Source of the DNA: CAZTXD01 sp964617995
GTDB taxonomy: Bacteria > Actinomycetota > Acidimicrobiia > Spongiisociales > ZC4RG35
Length of the DNA stretch: 47,932 nt
Direction: 5' to 3'
Assembly: GCA_964617995.1 (NCBI GenBank)
Contig: CAZTXD010000008.1
Location: 1 to 47,932, forward strand
Notes under the pieces: generated by a model
Database searches by the model: none
What the model saw: the letters and a program-made list of their open reading frames with translations, nothing else
What the model was told of the DNA's origin: nothing
In this document: positions 8,205-17,105 of the stretch, piece by piece
Numbering within the stretch: position 1 is the stretch's first letter
Layout: each line of letters opens with the position of its first letter
Translations under genes and position numbers: made by a program

Positions 8205-8992
8205 CTCGCTCTCGCTCCTCTCTTCTCCAGGCGTCTCACCAGGTAGGTGAGCGGCAGCGTGATCACCAGATAGATGAAGGCGGCCACGATGAAGGGTGTG
8301 GCGTTGCGCTGTTCGGTGACCACGTCCCGGCTGAACTTGGTCAGCTCCCGGGTCAGCGGGGTCGTCCCCACGACGAAGAGGAGCGATGTGTCCTTGATCA
8401 GCAACACGAACTCGTTTGTCAGCGGCGGGATGATGATCCGGAACGCCTGAGGCAGGACGATGGAGAACATCGCCTGACCGGATCGCATGCCGAGGGATCG
8501 GGCCGCCTCCACCTGGCCGCGGGGGACCGCCTCGATCCCCGCCCTGATCGTCTCGGCCATGTACGCCGCCGCTACCAGCCCTAGGCCGACGGCGGCGATT
8601 CCGAAGAGCCCGCCGGGGATACGGAAGCCGAAGGCGATGGGGATCCCGAAGTTGATGATGAGGATCGTGACCAGCGCCGGAATGCTGCGGAAGAGCTCGA
8701 CGTATCCGGTGGCCAGCCAGCGGTACGGGCCTACCGGTGAGAGGCGCATCAGGGCGAGGATCAGCGCGAAGACCAGCCCGAATATGAAGGCGGCGAACGT
8801 GTAGAGCAGGGTGTTGCGCGCAAAGCGGGTCAGAACCTGAGGGAACATGCCGCCGGCGATGTCCAGCCGGAAGAAGTTGCGCTGGATGCTCTCCCAGTCG
8901 GCGAAGAGGGCGGCTACCCCGGCCAGCACCACGAGCAGTGCATAGAGGGAGGCACGGATCAGCTTCTGTCGTTGCCGGGGCTTCAGCGCCAT
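8201..8992 (-). CDS. Polar amino-acid ABC transporter permease
   Basis: A 263-residue inner-membrane permease of the His/Glu/Gln/Arg/opine family. Hydrophobic segments begin near residues 14 and 60 and continue through the C-terminal half. The ATPase-coupling EAA loop is visible as EAARSLGMRSGQAMFSIVLP, and the family stretch VELFRSIPALVTILIINF is present. Only one permease gene occurs in this operon, so it probably works as a homodimer. The ATG at 8992 is 66 bp after the binding-protein stop; a strong hairpin fills that gap. Confidence 0.93.
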   Translation of the reverse strand: MALKPRQRQKLIRASLYALLVVLAGVAALFADWESIQRNFFRLDIAGGMFPQVLTRFARNTLLYTFAAFIFGLVFALILALMRLSPVGPYRWLATGYVELFRSIPALVTILIINFGIPIAFGFRIPGGLFGIAAVGLGLVAAAYMAETIRAGIEAVPRGQVEAARSLGMRSGQAMFSIVLPQAFRIIIPPLTNEFVLLIKDTSLLFVVGTTPLTRELTKFSRDVVTEQRNATPFIVAAFIYLVITLPLTYLVRRLEKRGARAR

Positions 8993-9007
8993 TGGAGTTC
9001 CAATAGG

Positions 9008-9038
9008 GACGGGGCGACCATACAGCGGTCGCCCCGTC
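9008..9038 (-). terminator. Hairpin between binding-protein and permease genes
   Basis: Perfect 12-bp arms (9008-9019 and 9027-9038) enclose a 7-base loop. It lies inside the operon just after the binding-protein gene and has no T-tract. Such hairpins commonly stabilise or partly terminate the binding-protein message so that it exceeds the permease message. Confidence 0.6.
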
Positions 9039-9058
9039 GCGTGCTCGGGATGCCGAGG

Positions 9059-9844
9059 TCAGCCTCGGGGGAAGAACTCCTCGAAGATCTCGTCGTAGGT
9101 GCCGTCGGCCCGCACGGCCGCGATCTGCTCGTTCACGGCCGCCATCAGGTCCTCGGTGCCTTCCAGGCTGGCGGCGAAGCCGTACTGCTCGTCGGTCGGG
9201 TAGGTCTCGGCGAGAACGGCGGAATCGTTGTCGAGGGCGTACTCGGCGTTGGGAACGATGTCCTGGAGCACTGCCTGCACCTGACCGGCTTCCAGGGCGA
9301 GGAAGGTGTCCCCCGGGTCCTCGAACGAGACGATCTCGGTGTCGCCGGGGGCGTTCTCCTGCGCGTAGATCTCGCCCGTGGTTCCCGTCTGGACGGCCAG
9401 GCTCTGGCCGGCGAGGTCGGCCAACGAGGTGACTCCCGAGTCGGCGGCCACCAGCAACGACTGGTCGCCGGTGAAGTAGCCGTCGGTGAAGGCGATGTTC
9501 TCGGCCCGCTCGGCCGTGATGGTGATGGAGGCAGCGGCGATGTCACAGTCCCGCGCCGCCATCGCCAACCCGGAGGTGATCGGATCGAAGCCGGTGTTCA
9601 CCACCTCCAGGTCGAGGCCGAGGTTGGTGGCGATGGCCCGCATCAGCTCGATGTCGAACCCGGTGAACTCACCGGTGTCGGGATCCTGGAACTCCATGGG
9701 CGGGTAGGGGGCGTCGGTACATACCGTCAGGGTGCCGGGGGACACGAGCTCGTAATCGCCGATCGTGTCCCCGTTTTCGCCGCCGCAGGCGGCCGCCACG
9801 ATGGCGAGGGCTGCGACTGCGGTGGTGAGTCTGCGTGCATTCAT
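9059..9844 (-). CDS. Amino-acid ABC transporter substrate-binding lipoprotein
   Basis: A 261-residue extracytoplasmic solute-binding protein of family 3. It has a lipoprotein signal ending in AIVAAACGG (Cys near residue 20), then family motifs TDAPYPPMEF, TGEFTGFDIELMRAIA and VQTGTTGEIYAQ. The ATG at 9844 is chosen because an AAAGGAGG Shine-Dalgarno lies about 8 nt upstream and the signal peptide begins right there; the frame stays open further upstream only because GC-rich DNA lacks stops. It is the first gene of the operon and is divergent from dxs. A polar amino acid such as glutamine or glutamate is likely, but the ligand is not determined. Confidence 0.93.
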   Translation of the reverse strand: MNARRLTTAVAALAIVAAACGGENGDTIGDYELVSPGTLTVCTDAPYPPMEFQDPDTGEFTGFDIELMRAIATNLGLDLEVVNTGFDPITSGLAMAARDCDIAAASITITAERAENIAFTDGYFTGDQSLLVAADSGVTSLADLAGQSLAVQTGTTGEIYAQENAPGDTEIVSFEDPGDTFLALEAGQVQAVLQDIVPNAEYALDNDSAVLAETYPTDEQYGFAASLEGTEDLMAAVNEQIAAVRADGTYDEIFEEFFPRG

Positions 9845-9935
9845 GTGGGTCTTCCTCCTTTGGATCTCGTCGACTCGGTGGCCGGCGAGAAATGAAAGTC
9901 TACGCCACCGCCTCCCACCCGGCCGAACGACCCGA

Positions 9936-9958
9936 ACCTTTTCGCGCATCGAAAAGGT
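9936..9958. repeat. Short hairpin in the divergent intergenic region
   Basis: ACCTTTTCG and CGAAAAGGT flank a CGCAT loop (9-bp perfect stem). The 15-mer TTTTCGCGCATCGAA at 9939-9953 is repeated exactly at 44272-44286 inside the large palindrome after hspR. The rest of the 170-bp gap between the binding-protein gene and dxs shows no other clear feature except the dxs -10 candidate. Confidence 0.5.
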
Positions 9959-9999
9959 GGAGTCGCCGTGTGTACTTCTCGCTGGGAGTGCGGGGACGG

Positions 10000-10005
10000 T
10001 ACCCT
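10000..10005 (+). promoter_or_regulatory. Candidate -10 box of dxs
   Basis: TACCCT lies 9 nt before the ATG at 10015, in the position seen for several other apparently leaderless genes in this window. No convincing -35 box is visible. Confidence 0.3.
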
Positions 10006-10014
10006 CTTGTGGCG

Positions 10015-11883
10015 ATGCCTCCCCCCAGCCAGAGCGTGCTCGGCCAGATCGACGGGCCATCGGACCTCCGGCGACTCGACCCCGAGGACCTGGAGTTCCT
10101 CTGCGCCGAGATCCGTCAGTTCATACTCGACACCGTCTCCCGTACGGGCGGTCATCTGTCGCCCAACCTCGGTGTGGTCGAGCTGACGATCGCACTCCAC
10201 CGGGTGTTCGATTCTCCCCGGGATCGACTCATCTGGGACGTCGGTCATCAGGCCTATGTACACAAGCTCCTGACGGGACGTCGCGATCGCTTCGAGACGC
10301 TGCGTAAGTTCGGTGGCCTCTCGGGATACCCCAGCCGGGAGGAGAGCCCCCACGACTGGGTCGAGAACAGCCACGCCTCCACGTCGCTGTCGTACGCCCT
10401 CGGCCATGCCCTGGCGGGATATGAGGGATGGACGGTGGCGATCATCGGCGACGGGGCTCTCACCGGGGGAATGGCCTACGAGGCCCTCAACCACATCGCC
10501 GTCACGCGTCCCCGACGTCTCGTCGTCGTTCTCAACGACAACGGCCGCTCATACGCTCCCACGGTGGGCGGTCTCGCCGCGCTGGCCACCCTCGCCCACT
10601 ATCGATTCGACCCGCGCTACGAGTGGGCCAAGCGGAGCCTCGGCAAGATACTGCGGGGGCTGCCCATCGTGGGTGACACTGCCGACGAGCTCGCCAACCG
10701 CTTCAAAGAGGCTGCCAAGCAGTTCGTCGAGCCGTCGACCGTCTTCGACGCACTCGGCCTCAAGTACTCCGGCCACATCGACGGTCATGACATCCCGCTC
10801 CTGGAAGAGACCTTCGAGCGGGCCAAGGAGTACGACGAGCCGGTTGTGGTCCATGTGGTGACCGAGAAGGGCCAGGGCTATCAGCCGGCCATCGAGGACG
10901 AGGAAGACAAGCTCCACGGCGTCAGCAGTTTCGATGTTGCCACCGGGCGGGCCTTGAAGAGCGAGCTGAAATGGACCGACGTGGTCGGCCACGCCGTGGC
11001 CGACCTGGCCGAGCGCGACCCCGCCGTGATGGCCATCTCGGCGGCTATGGTGTCCTCCACCGGGCTCAAGGACCTGGCCCTGCGCCACCCGGAGCGGGTG
11101 GTAGACACGGGCATCGCCGAACAGCATGCCGTGACCCTGGCGGCGGGTATGGCCATGGCGGGCAAGAAACCGTTCGTCGCCATCTACTCCAGCTTCCTCC
11201 AGCGGGCCGTGGATCAGATAATCGCCGACGTCGCCCTGCACGACCTTCCCGTCACCTTCCTGATAGACCGTGCCGGGGTCACCGGCCCGGACGGTCCTTC
11301 CCATCACGGGGTCTTCGATCTCACGTACCTGAGGATGGTGCCCAACCTGGTAGTCGGGGCACCCTCGGACGCCGAAGAGCTGTGCGCCATGATCGAGGCG
11401 GCCGCCGACAATCCGGGCCCGATGGCGATCCGGTACCCCAAGGGGGCCGCTGCCTCGTTGCCCGTCCTGCCGGTGGAACCGCTGCCGGTAGGGGTGTGGG
11501 AGGTGCGGTCGGAGGGATCCGACATGTTGCTCCTGGCCACCGGCCGGATGGTGGAGACGGCAGAGAAAGTCGCCTCGACCCTCGGCCAACAGGGCCTCGA
11601 GTGCACCGTGGTGAACGCCAGGTGGGTCAAGCCGCTCGACGACCGGCTGGCCGAGTGGGTGGGATCCCATCCGTTCACCGTCACGCTGGAGGACAACGTC
11701 CGCACGGGAGGATTCGGAGGGGCCGTGCTGGAGTCCCTGTCCGGAACCGCGATCGGAGGCCGTGTCACCTGCCTAGGCCTCCCCGATGTCTTCCTTCCGT
11801 TCGGGAGTGCCGACGCCGTGACCGAGTGGGCCGGGCTCGATCACGACTCGATCGTCGGCCAGGTCGAGTTGCTGTTGGGCTGA
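10015..11883 (+). CDS. dxs: 1-deoxy-D-xylulose-5-phosphate synthase
   Basis: This thiamine-diphosphate enzyme condenses pyruvate and glyceraldehyde 3-phosphate to 1-deoxy-D-xylulose 5-phosphate, the first step of the non-mevalonate isoprenoid pathway. Its N-terminal block SPNLGVVELTIALHRVFDSP leads to DVGHQAYVHKLLTGR, followed by the ThDP-binding GDGALTGGMAYEALN and, in the middle domain, GIAEQHAVTLAAGMA and DRAGVTGPDGPSHHGVFD. At 622 residues from the ATG at 10015 it has normal length. In-frame sequence extends to 9835 but resembles no Dxs N-terminus, and TACCCT sits 9 nt before the chosen ATG. The next gene starts 6 bp after its stop. Confidence 0.97.
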   Translation: MPPPSQSVLGQIDGPSDLRRLDPEDLEFLCAEIRQFILDTVSRTGGHLSPNLGVVELTIALHRVFDSPRDRLIWDVGHQAYVHKLLTGRRDRFETLRKFGGLSGYPSREESPHDWVENSHASTSLSYALGHALAGYEGWTVAIIGDGALTGGMAYEALNHIAVTRPRRLVVVLNDNGRSYAPTVGGLAALATLAHYRFDPRYEWAKRSLGKILRGLPIVGDTADELANRFKEAAKQFVEPSTVFDALGLKYSGHIDGHDIPLLEETFERAKEYDEPVVVHVVTEKGQGYQPAIEDEEDKLHGVSSFDVATGRALKSELKWTDVVGHAVADLAERDPAVMAISAAMVSSTGLKDLALRHPERVVDTGIAEQHAVTLAAGMAMAGKKPFVAIYSSFLQRAVDQIIADVALHDLPVTFLIDRAGVTGPDGPSHHGVFDLTYLRMVPNLVVGAPSDAEELCAMIEAAADNPGPMAIRYPKGAAASLPVLPVEPLPVGVWEVRSEGSDMLLLATGRMVETAEKVASTLGQQGLECTVVNARWVKPLDDRLAEWVGSHPFTVTLEDNVRTGGFGGAVLESLSGTAIGGRVTCLGLPDVFLPFGSADAVTEWAGLDHDSIVGQVELLLG

Positions 11884-11889
11884 AGAGCG

Positions 11890-13194
11890 GTGCCCGTCCG
11901 GGCGATCACCTTCGATGCCGATGACACGCTGTGGGACTTCTCCACCGTGGCTCTGGAGGCGACCGAAGTCGTGGTCGAACACCTGCGACGGCGTACCTCC
12001 ACCACGGTAGGGGTGGATGATCTCGTTGACACTCATCGCCGGGTCGTGGACTCGAGTCCTCCCGGCTCGTCCCACATCGAGATGAGGCGCCGGGCCATCG
12101 CGCGGTTCGTGGGCGAGCAGGTAGGCGACGAGCCGGGCCTGGCCGAGGAACTGATCGAGCTCTACTTCGAGCACCGCCATCGGGCCGTGCGCCTCTTCGA
12201 CGACGTCGAGCCGATGCTCGATGCGCTCGGCGACGAGATCGCATTGGGCGTGGTCACCAACGGCAACACCCGCTGGGGAGACAGTGCCATCGCCGATCGC
12301 TTCTCGTTCTGGCTCGCCGCCGACCAGATCGGGGTGCGCAAGCCGGATCCGAGGATGTTCCACATGGCCGCGGCCGCCGCCGGTTGTCACGTCCGGGACC
12401 TGGTACACGTCGGCGACGAATCCGATCCCGACATCGTGGGGGCTCACCGGGCAGGTGCTCGAGCAGTGTGGCTGAACCGGCGCCGGCAGGACGCCACCGG
12501 CGTGAAAGCCGACGCCGAGATCGTGTCTCTGTCGGAGCTGGCGGATGTGGTCGCCTCATGGAACGAGTCCGAACGCCAGCGAGTAGGTGTGGGTCCTCAC
12601 CCTCCGCCCTGGCCCGACGATCCGAGAATGGATCCGCGCCTCCTCGCCGGGGGAGACCGCCGCAACGTGGTGGACCGCTACCGCTACTGGAAGCGGGAGG
12701 CGATCGTGGAGGACCTGGATCTGATACGCCACCCGTTTCATGTGGCGGTGGAGAACTGGCGCCACGACCTCAATATCGGGACGGTGGTTCGCACCGCCAA
12801 CGCCTTCGCAGCCCGGGCCGTTCACATCGTCGGCGAGCGCCGATGGAATCGGCGGGGGGCGATGGTGACCGACCGCTATCAGCACATCATCCACCACGAC
12901 ACCATCGAGGAGCTGGTGGACTGGGCGGCCGGCGAGGGCCTGGTGGTCGTCGGCGTCGACAACCTTCCCGGCGCCGGGAACCTGGAAGAGACCGGCCTCC
13001 CGGAGAGGTGCCTCCTGCTGTTCGGCCAGGAAGGCAACGGGCTGTCTGAGAGTGCCCGGGCGGCGGTGGAGCTTGTTCTCTCCATAGCCCAATTCGGCTC
13101 AACCCGGTCCATCAATGCCGGTGTGGCGGCGGGGATCGCCATGCACGCCTGGATCCGTCAGCATGCCCGTCTCCCGGGCGGACGTCCATCCTGA
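11890..13194 (+). CDS. HAD hydrolase fused to SpoU/TrmH-family RNA methyltransferase
   Basis: One 434-residue frame carries two enzymes. Residues 1 to about 225 are a HAD-superfamily hydrolase: motif I FDADDTLWD (D9, D11), motif II VVTNGN, motif III Lys in RKPDPRMF and motif IV HVGDESDPD. Residues about 270-430 are a SPOUT methyltransferase with the three TrmH motifs: NIGTVVRTANAF (from N295), LLFGQEGNGLSE, and SIAQFGSTRSINAGVAAGIA, which form the S-adenosylmethionine knot. The methyltransferase probably acts on a ribose of tRNA or rRNA, and the HAD part on a small phosphorylated compound; neither substrate is known. The GTG at 11890 opens directly before the HAD motif. No stop or frame break separates the halves, so I treat it as a true fusion, probably cotranscribed with dxs. 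Confidence 0.88.
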   Translation: MPVRAITFDADDTLWDFSTVALEATEVVVEHLRRRTSTTVGVDDLVDTHRRVVDSSPPGSSHIEMRRRAIARFVGEQVGDEPGLAEELIELYFEHRHRAVRLFDDVEPMLDALGDEIALGVVTNGNTRWGDSAIADRFSFWLAADQIGVRKPDPRMFHMAAAAAGCHVRDLVHVGDESDPDIVGAHRAGARAVWLNRRRQDATGVKADAEIVSLSELADVVASWNESERQRVGVGPHPPPWPDDPRMDPRLLAGGDRRNVVDRYRYWKREAIVEDLDLIRHPFHVAVENWRHDLNIGTVVRTANAFAARAVHIVGERRWNRRGAMVTDRYQHIIHHDTIEELVDWAAGEGLVVVGVDNLPGAGNLEETGLPERCLLLFGQEGNGLSESARAAVELVLSIAQFGSTRSINAGVAAGIAMHAWIRQHARLPGGRPS

Positions 13195-13270
13195 AGCCCG
13201 GGCGGGCAGGCTCGTCGAATCTCCGCGTTCTCACTGTCACGGCCGGTCGGTCGAGGCTATCGTCCGGGTC

Positions 13271-13292
13271 AGGCATGGTCGATGCCATGCCT
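13271..13292 (+). promoter_or_regulatory. 5' leader hairpin of aapJ
   Basis: AGGCATGG (13271-13278) and CCATGCCT (13285-13292) pair perfectly around a 6-base loop, ending just before the AAGGAGG Shine-Dalgarno at 13297-13303. It could affect message stability or translation. It does not match a known riboswitch. Confidence 0.4.
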
Positions 13293-13308
13293 TCACAAGG
13301 AGGAAGAT

Positions 13309-14445
13309 ATGCAACGACGCGTGATAGCGCTGCTGGCGGTATTGGCCATGCTCATGGCCGCATGTACAACCGGCGACGAAGTGACTCCCGATACGGAGGT
13401 ACCACCCGAGACCGACGTAACGGAGGCGCCCGAGCCCACCGATGACGGCGAGGAGGTGACTACCACCACCGAACCGGCGGTCGTGTCCCAGGCCGAGGGT
13501 GGGATCCTGGCGGCGGTAGAGGACCGCGGAGCGGTTCGCTGCGGCGTCAACGACGTGCTGCCCGGATTCGGGATCGTCGATGAGGCCGGAGAGTTCTCGG
13601 GCTTCGACGTCGACTTCTGCAAGGCAGTGGCCGCCGGAGTTCTCGGAGATCCCGAGGCAGTCGAGTACGTGCCGTTGACGGCTGATGCTCGTTTCACCGC
13701 CCTCCAGGGTGGCGAGATCGACGTGCTGATCCGCAACACGACCTGGACCGCCACCCGTGACGGCCAGGAGGGCGCCACCTTCCTGTTCACCACGTTCTAC
13801 GACGGCCAGGGCATGATGGTCCCGGCCGCCACCGGCTTCACCGAGCTGGAGGATCTGGCGGACGCCACCATCTGCGTGCTCTCCGGCACCACCACCGAGC
13901 TGAACCTGACCGCGGTGTTCAACGCCCGGGGCATCCCGTTCAACCCGTCCGTGCATGCGGACAACGAGACTCTGCAGCCGGCGTACGAGACCGGGCAGTG
14001 TGAGGCGTGGACCTCGGACTCCAGCCAGCTCGCCGCCTTCAAGGCCACCATCGAGGAAGCCGGAGGCGAAGAGCAGTTCATCATGGCCGAGATCATCTCC
14101 AAGGAACCGCTGGGACCGGCGGTGCCCGATGGGGACTCTGCCTGGGCGCAGGCCGTGGAGTGGTCGGTGATGGCCCCGGTGGCCGCCTGGGAGTTCGGGC
14201 TCGACTCATCGACCATCGGCGCTTACGACGGTGACGACCCCAACATCCTCAACTTCATCGGAGACGGCGGATTCGATCCCGGTCTCGGACTCGCCACCGA
14301 CATGAACGTCACGATCGTGGAGGCGGTGGGCAACTACGCGGAGATGTTCGAGCGGCACATAGTGCCGATCGGCCTCCAGCTCGAAGGCAGTCCCAACGAC
14401 CTATGGACCAACGGTGGGCTGATGTACGTGCCCCCATATCGCTAG
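13309..14445 (+). CDS. aapJ: General L-amino-acid ABC transporter substrate-binding lipoprotein
   Basis: A 378-residue extracytoplasmic binding protein of the AapJ/BztA type. The lipoprotein signal ends in AMLMAACTTG. An acidic Thr/Pro/Glu linker follows to about residue 65, then VRCGVNDVLPGFG, FSGFDVDFCKAVAAGVLGD and TALQGGEIDVLIRNTTWT, which are typical of AapJ. The start is ATG 13309, preceded by AAGGAGG at a good distance; the in-frame ATG at 13282 is upstream of that site. It is the first gene of aapJQMP, and a strong hairpin after it probably raises its level over the permeases. The system imports a broad range of amino acids in relatives. Confidence 0.95.
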   Translation: MQRRVIALLAVLAMLMAACTTGDEVTPDTEVPPETDVTEAPEPTDDGEEVTTTTEPAVVSQAEGGILAAVEDRGAVRCGVNDVLPGFGIVDEAGEFSGFDVDFCKAVAAGVLGDPEAVEYVPLTADARFTALQGGEIDVLIRNTTWTATRDGQEGATFLFTTFYDGQGMMVPAATGFTELEDLADATICVLSGTTTELNLTAVFNARGIPFNPSVHADNETLQPAYETGQCEAWTSDSSQLAAFKATIEEAGGEEQFIMAEIISKEPLGPAVPDGDSAWAQAVEWSVMAPVAAWEFGLDSSTIGAYDGDDPNILNFIGDGGFDPGLGLATDMNVTIVEAVGNYAEMFERHIVPIGLQLEGSPNDLWTNGGLMYVPPYR

Positions 14446-14454
14446 GTCGAGCAC

Positions 14455-14486
14455 AAGGCCGGAGGCGCGAGAGCGCCTCCGGCCTT
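14455..14486 (+). terminator. Hairpin between aapJ and aapQ
   Basis: Perfect 14-bp arms (14455-14468 and 14473-14486) surround GAGA, followed by a pyrimidine-rich CCCTTTC. It sits in the 60-bp gap after the binding-protein gene, the same position as the 9008-9038 hairpin in the other ABC operon. Partial termination or 3'-end protection of aapJ mRNA is likely. Confidence 0.7.
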
Positions 14487-14505
14487 CCCTTTCATTCGAC
14501 GCTGA

Positions 14506-15714
14506 GTGACTGCTTCCCCGACCCCGACTAGCGTCCGCCCGCCATTCTGGCGTGACGTGCGCGTCCTGCGCGTCGTCGGACAGGTCGTGGCGGTTGTGGC
14601 GGTGTTCCTCTTCTTGCGGTGGCTGTTCTCCAACCTGGTCACCAACCTGGCCCGGATAAATGTCCGTCTGGACTTCGGCTTCCTGTTCAGGCCTACCCAG
14701 TTCCAGATCGCCTACCACCGGGAGTTCGATCCGAGATCCCCGGTGATCGACATGGTGCTGGTGGGAGTCAAGAACACGTTCCTCGCCGGGTTCTTCGGGA
14801 TCATGCTGGCGTCGGTGATGGGGCTGATCGTGGGTGTGTCCCGTCTGTCGGACAACTGGCTGGTATCCCGGTTGTCCGCCGTCTACGTCGAGTTCTTCCG
14901 CAACATCCCGCCTCTGCTCGTCATCGTCTTCTTCGCCTTCGCCATTTTCCTCTTCGGCCCGTTCCCCAACCTTCGGGAGAGCATCGAGATCAGGGCCCCA
15001 GGGACGACCAACAACCTCCTGATGCTCAGCAACGAAGAATGGGGGATTCCGGGTGTCACCTCCAGGGGGAGCGTTGGGGTCTTCGGGCTGATGGCGCTGG
15101 TGGCGATCGTTGCTGCCTTTCTCGTCTGGCGCAGGCGAACCGCCGTCCACGAGCGCACCGGTGCGCCGCACCATCGTGTCCTCTGGTCGCTGGGGACTCT
15201 CATCGGACTGCTGGTTCTGGCCTATCTGCTGCTCGGCAACCCTTTCCATGTGAGCTGGCCGGCTCCCACCGAGAACCGGCGGAGGATCATCGGCGGATTC
15301 GCCATCAATGCCGGATTCATGTCGGTGACCGGCGCCCTGGCGCTCTATACCGCCAGCCACATCGCTGAGATCATCCGCGGGTCCATCCTGGCGGTATCGA
15401 AGGGTCAGACCGAAGCCGCCAATGCCCTGGCGCTCAACAACTTCCAGCGGTATCGCTTCGTGATCCTGCCCCAGGCCCTCCGGGTTGCCCTGCCCCCGTT
15501 CATCAATCAGAGTCTGAACCTGGTGAAGAACACCTCCCTGGCCGCCGCCGTCGGTTACGCCGAGATCACCAACCTCACCCAGAGCTCCATAGGCAACGGG
15601 CGGCCGGCAGTCCAGTCGGTCATCATCCTCATGGCGGTGTATCTGTCGTTCTCCCTCGTCATCTCGCTGATCCTCAACGTCGTCAACCGCCGGATGCAAC
15701 TGGTGTCACGATGA
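14506..15714 (+). CDS. aapQ: General L-amino-acid ABC transporter permease 1
   Basis: A 402-residue inner-membrane permease. It has the AapQ architecture: an N-terminal membrane segment, the block NTFLAGFFGIMLASVMGLIV, an inserted region in the middle, and a C-terminal EAA loop (EAANALALNNFQRYRFVILP). The length, well above ordinary polar amino-acid permeases, is typical of AapQ/BztB. The start is GTG 14506, 20 nt after the hairpin that follows aapJ. Its stop overlaps aapM as ATGA. It forms a heterodimer with AapM in the known systems. Confidence 0.93.
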   Translation: MTASPTPTSVRPPFWRDVRVLRVVGQVVAVVAVFLFLRWLFSNLVTNLARINVRLDFGFLFRPTQFQIAYHREFDPRSPVIDMVLVGVKNTFLAGFFGIMLASVMGLIVGVSRLSDNWLVSRLSAVYVEFFRNIPPLLVIVFFAFAIFLFGPFPNLRESIEIRAPGTTNNLLMLSNEEWGIPGVTSRGSVGVFGLMALVAIVAAFLVWRRRTAVHERTGAPHHRVLWSLGTLIGLLVLAYLLLGNPFHVSWPAPTENRRRIIGGFAINAGFMSVTGALALYTASHIAEIIRGSILAVSKGQTEAANALALNNFQRYRFVILPQALRVALPPFINQSLNLVKNTSLAAAVGYAEITNLTQSSIGNGRPAVQSVIILMAVYLSFSLVISLILNVVNRRMQLVSR

Positions 15715-17105
15715 CCACCCTCGAAGCCGAACGACCGCCGATCGTCCGGGTCCGTCCGCTCACCTGGGTGCGGGAGAACCTCTTCGGATCGGTCAGATCG
15801 GGCATCCTCACGCTCGTCCTCATCCCCGTGCTTGCCTACGCTGGCTACCGCTCGTTCGTCTTCGCTTTCGTCAACGGACAGTGGGAGGTGGTCGAACGAA
15901 ACCTCACTCTGTTCATGCAGGGCACCTTCCCCCGCAGCGAGCAACCACGGCTGGTGGTCCAGCTCATCCTCCTGGCCCTGTCGTTCGGGATCGGCGCGGG
16001 TACCGCCTCGGCGGCGGCGGAGGACCGGGCCCGGGAGGCAGGCCTTTCCTTCGTCCGCCCGCGTCCGATGAGCCTCGTTCGCCGCTTCTGGTCGGTGATC
16101 CTGTTCGTGCTGATGCTGCTCGGATTCGCCGGAACTGCCGCCCCCTTGCTGGTGGTGGTGGCAGCCGTCGGCGCCTTCGCGGCGGGCTCGGTGGCCCGGT
16201 GGTTGCCTTCATCGATGCGTACGACCGGCTGGGTGCTGGCCGGTCTGGCGCTGGTCGTCGGGTTCCAGGCGGTTTCCGGAACCACCGGCCGGGCCTGGGT
16301 GGTCACAGCGATCCTGGTGGTCATCGGCGGCTGGTCGGTGACACCGTTCGGCCGCTTCACATCTGTGACGGTCCGGTTCCTCGTCCGCCTGGGGGTGGCC
16401 GTGGCCGCGTCGGGGGTGGTCTTCGCCGTCTACGACCGGGTCGTGGTCCCCGGGGTGGGATGGGACCGGTGGTCGGGTCTGCATCTGACTCTGTGGGTGT
16501 CGGCGCTCGCCATCATCCTGTCGTTTCCGATCGGCCTGCTCCTGGCGCTGGCACGCCGGTCCACTCTTCCGGCTCTCGGCTACCTGGCCACGGGGTACAT
16601 CGAGTTGATCCGGGGTGTGCCGCTGATAACCCTCCTCTTCTTCGGCCAGTACATGCTCGGGTTCCTCCTCCCGGCCGGGACCAGCCTGTCCAGCGTCTCA
16701 CGGGCCATCACGGCCATGACGCTGTTCACGGCCGCCTACGTGGCCGAGATCGTGAGAGGCGGCCTCCAGTCGTTGCCGCGGGGACAGACGGAGGCTGCTC
16801 AGGCACTGGGGATGGCGCCACCGACGGTGTTGCGCAGGATCGTCCTACCTCAGGCGCTGAGGGCAGTCATCCCGGCCATGGTCGGTCAGTTCATCTCCCT
16901 GTTCAAGGACTCTTCGCTGTTACTGATCATCGCCATCAACGAGTTTCTCGGTGTACGGTCGTTGGTTCACGCCCAGGCCGACTTTCGTTCCATCGCCCAT
17001 GCCGAGACGTTGGTGTTCGTGGCCATCGGGTACTGGGCGTTCTCCTATGCGATGTCCCGCGAGAGTCAGAGATTGGAGACCCGACTGAGAGTGAGTGAAC
17101 GATGA
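15711..17105 (+). CDS. aapM: General L-amino-acid ABC transporter permease 2
   Basis: A 464-residue permease partner of AapQ. The N-terminal 250 residues hold several hydrophobic helices not found in short permeases. The C-terminal half has the family core: GYIELIRGVPLITLLFFGQY, then the EAA loop EAAQALGMAPPTVLRRIVLP, and SLFKDSSLLLIIAINEFLG. The ATG overlaps the aapQ stop and its own TGA overlaps the ATG of aapP by 4 bp, so translation of the three is coupled. It is somewhat longer than many AapM proteins, because of the extra N-terminal membrane segments. Confidence 0.93.
   Translation: MTTLEAERPPIVRVRPLTWVRENLFGSVRSGILTLVLIPVLAYAGYRSFVFAFVNGQWEVVERNLTLFMQGTFPRSEQPRLVVQLILLALSFGIGAGTASAAAEDRAREAGLSFVRPRPMSLVRRFWSVILFVLMLLGFAGTAAPLLVVVAAVGAFAAGSVARWLPSSMRTTGWVLAGLALVVGFQAVSGTTGRAWVVTAILVVIGGWSVTPFGRFTSVTVRFLVRLGVAVAASGVVFAVYDRVVVPGVGWDRWSGLHLTLWVSALAIILSFPIGLLLALARRSTLPALGYLATGYIELIRGVPLITLLFFGQYMLGFLLPAGTSLSSVSRAITAMTLFTAAYVAEIVRGGLQSLPRGQTEAAQALGMAPPTVLRRIVLPQALRAVIPAMVGQFISLFKDSSLLLIIAINEFLGVRSLVHAQADFRSIAHAETLVFVAIGYWAFSYAMSRESQRLETRLRVSER

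Noticed and set aside
9835..10014. 60-residue N-terminal extension of dxs
   Set aside because: It covers the divergent promoter region and hairpin, and its sequence is unlike any Dxs N-terminus.
13195..13308. Riboswitch in the aapJ leader
   Set aside because: Only one 8-bp hairpin is visible and no conserved riboswitch core was recognised.
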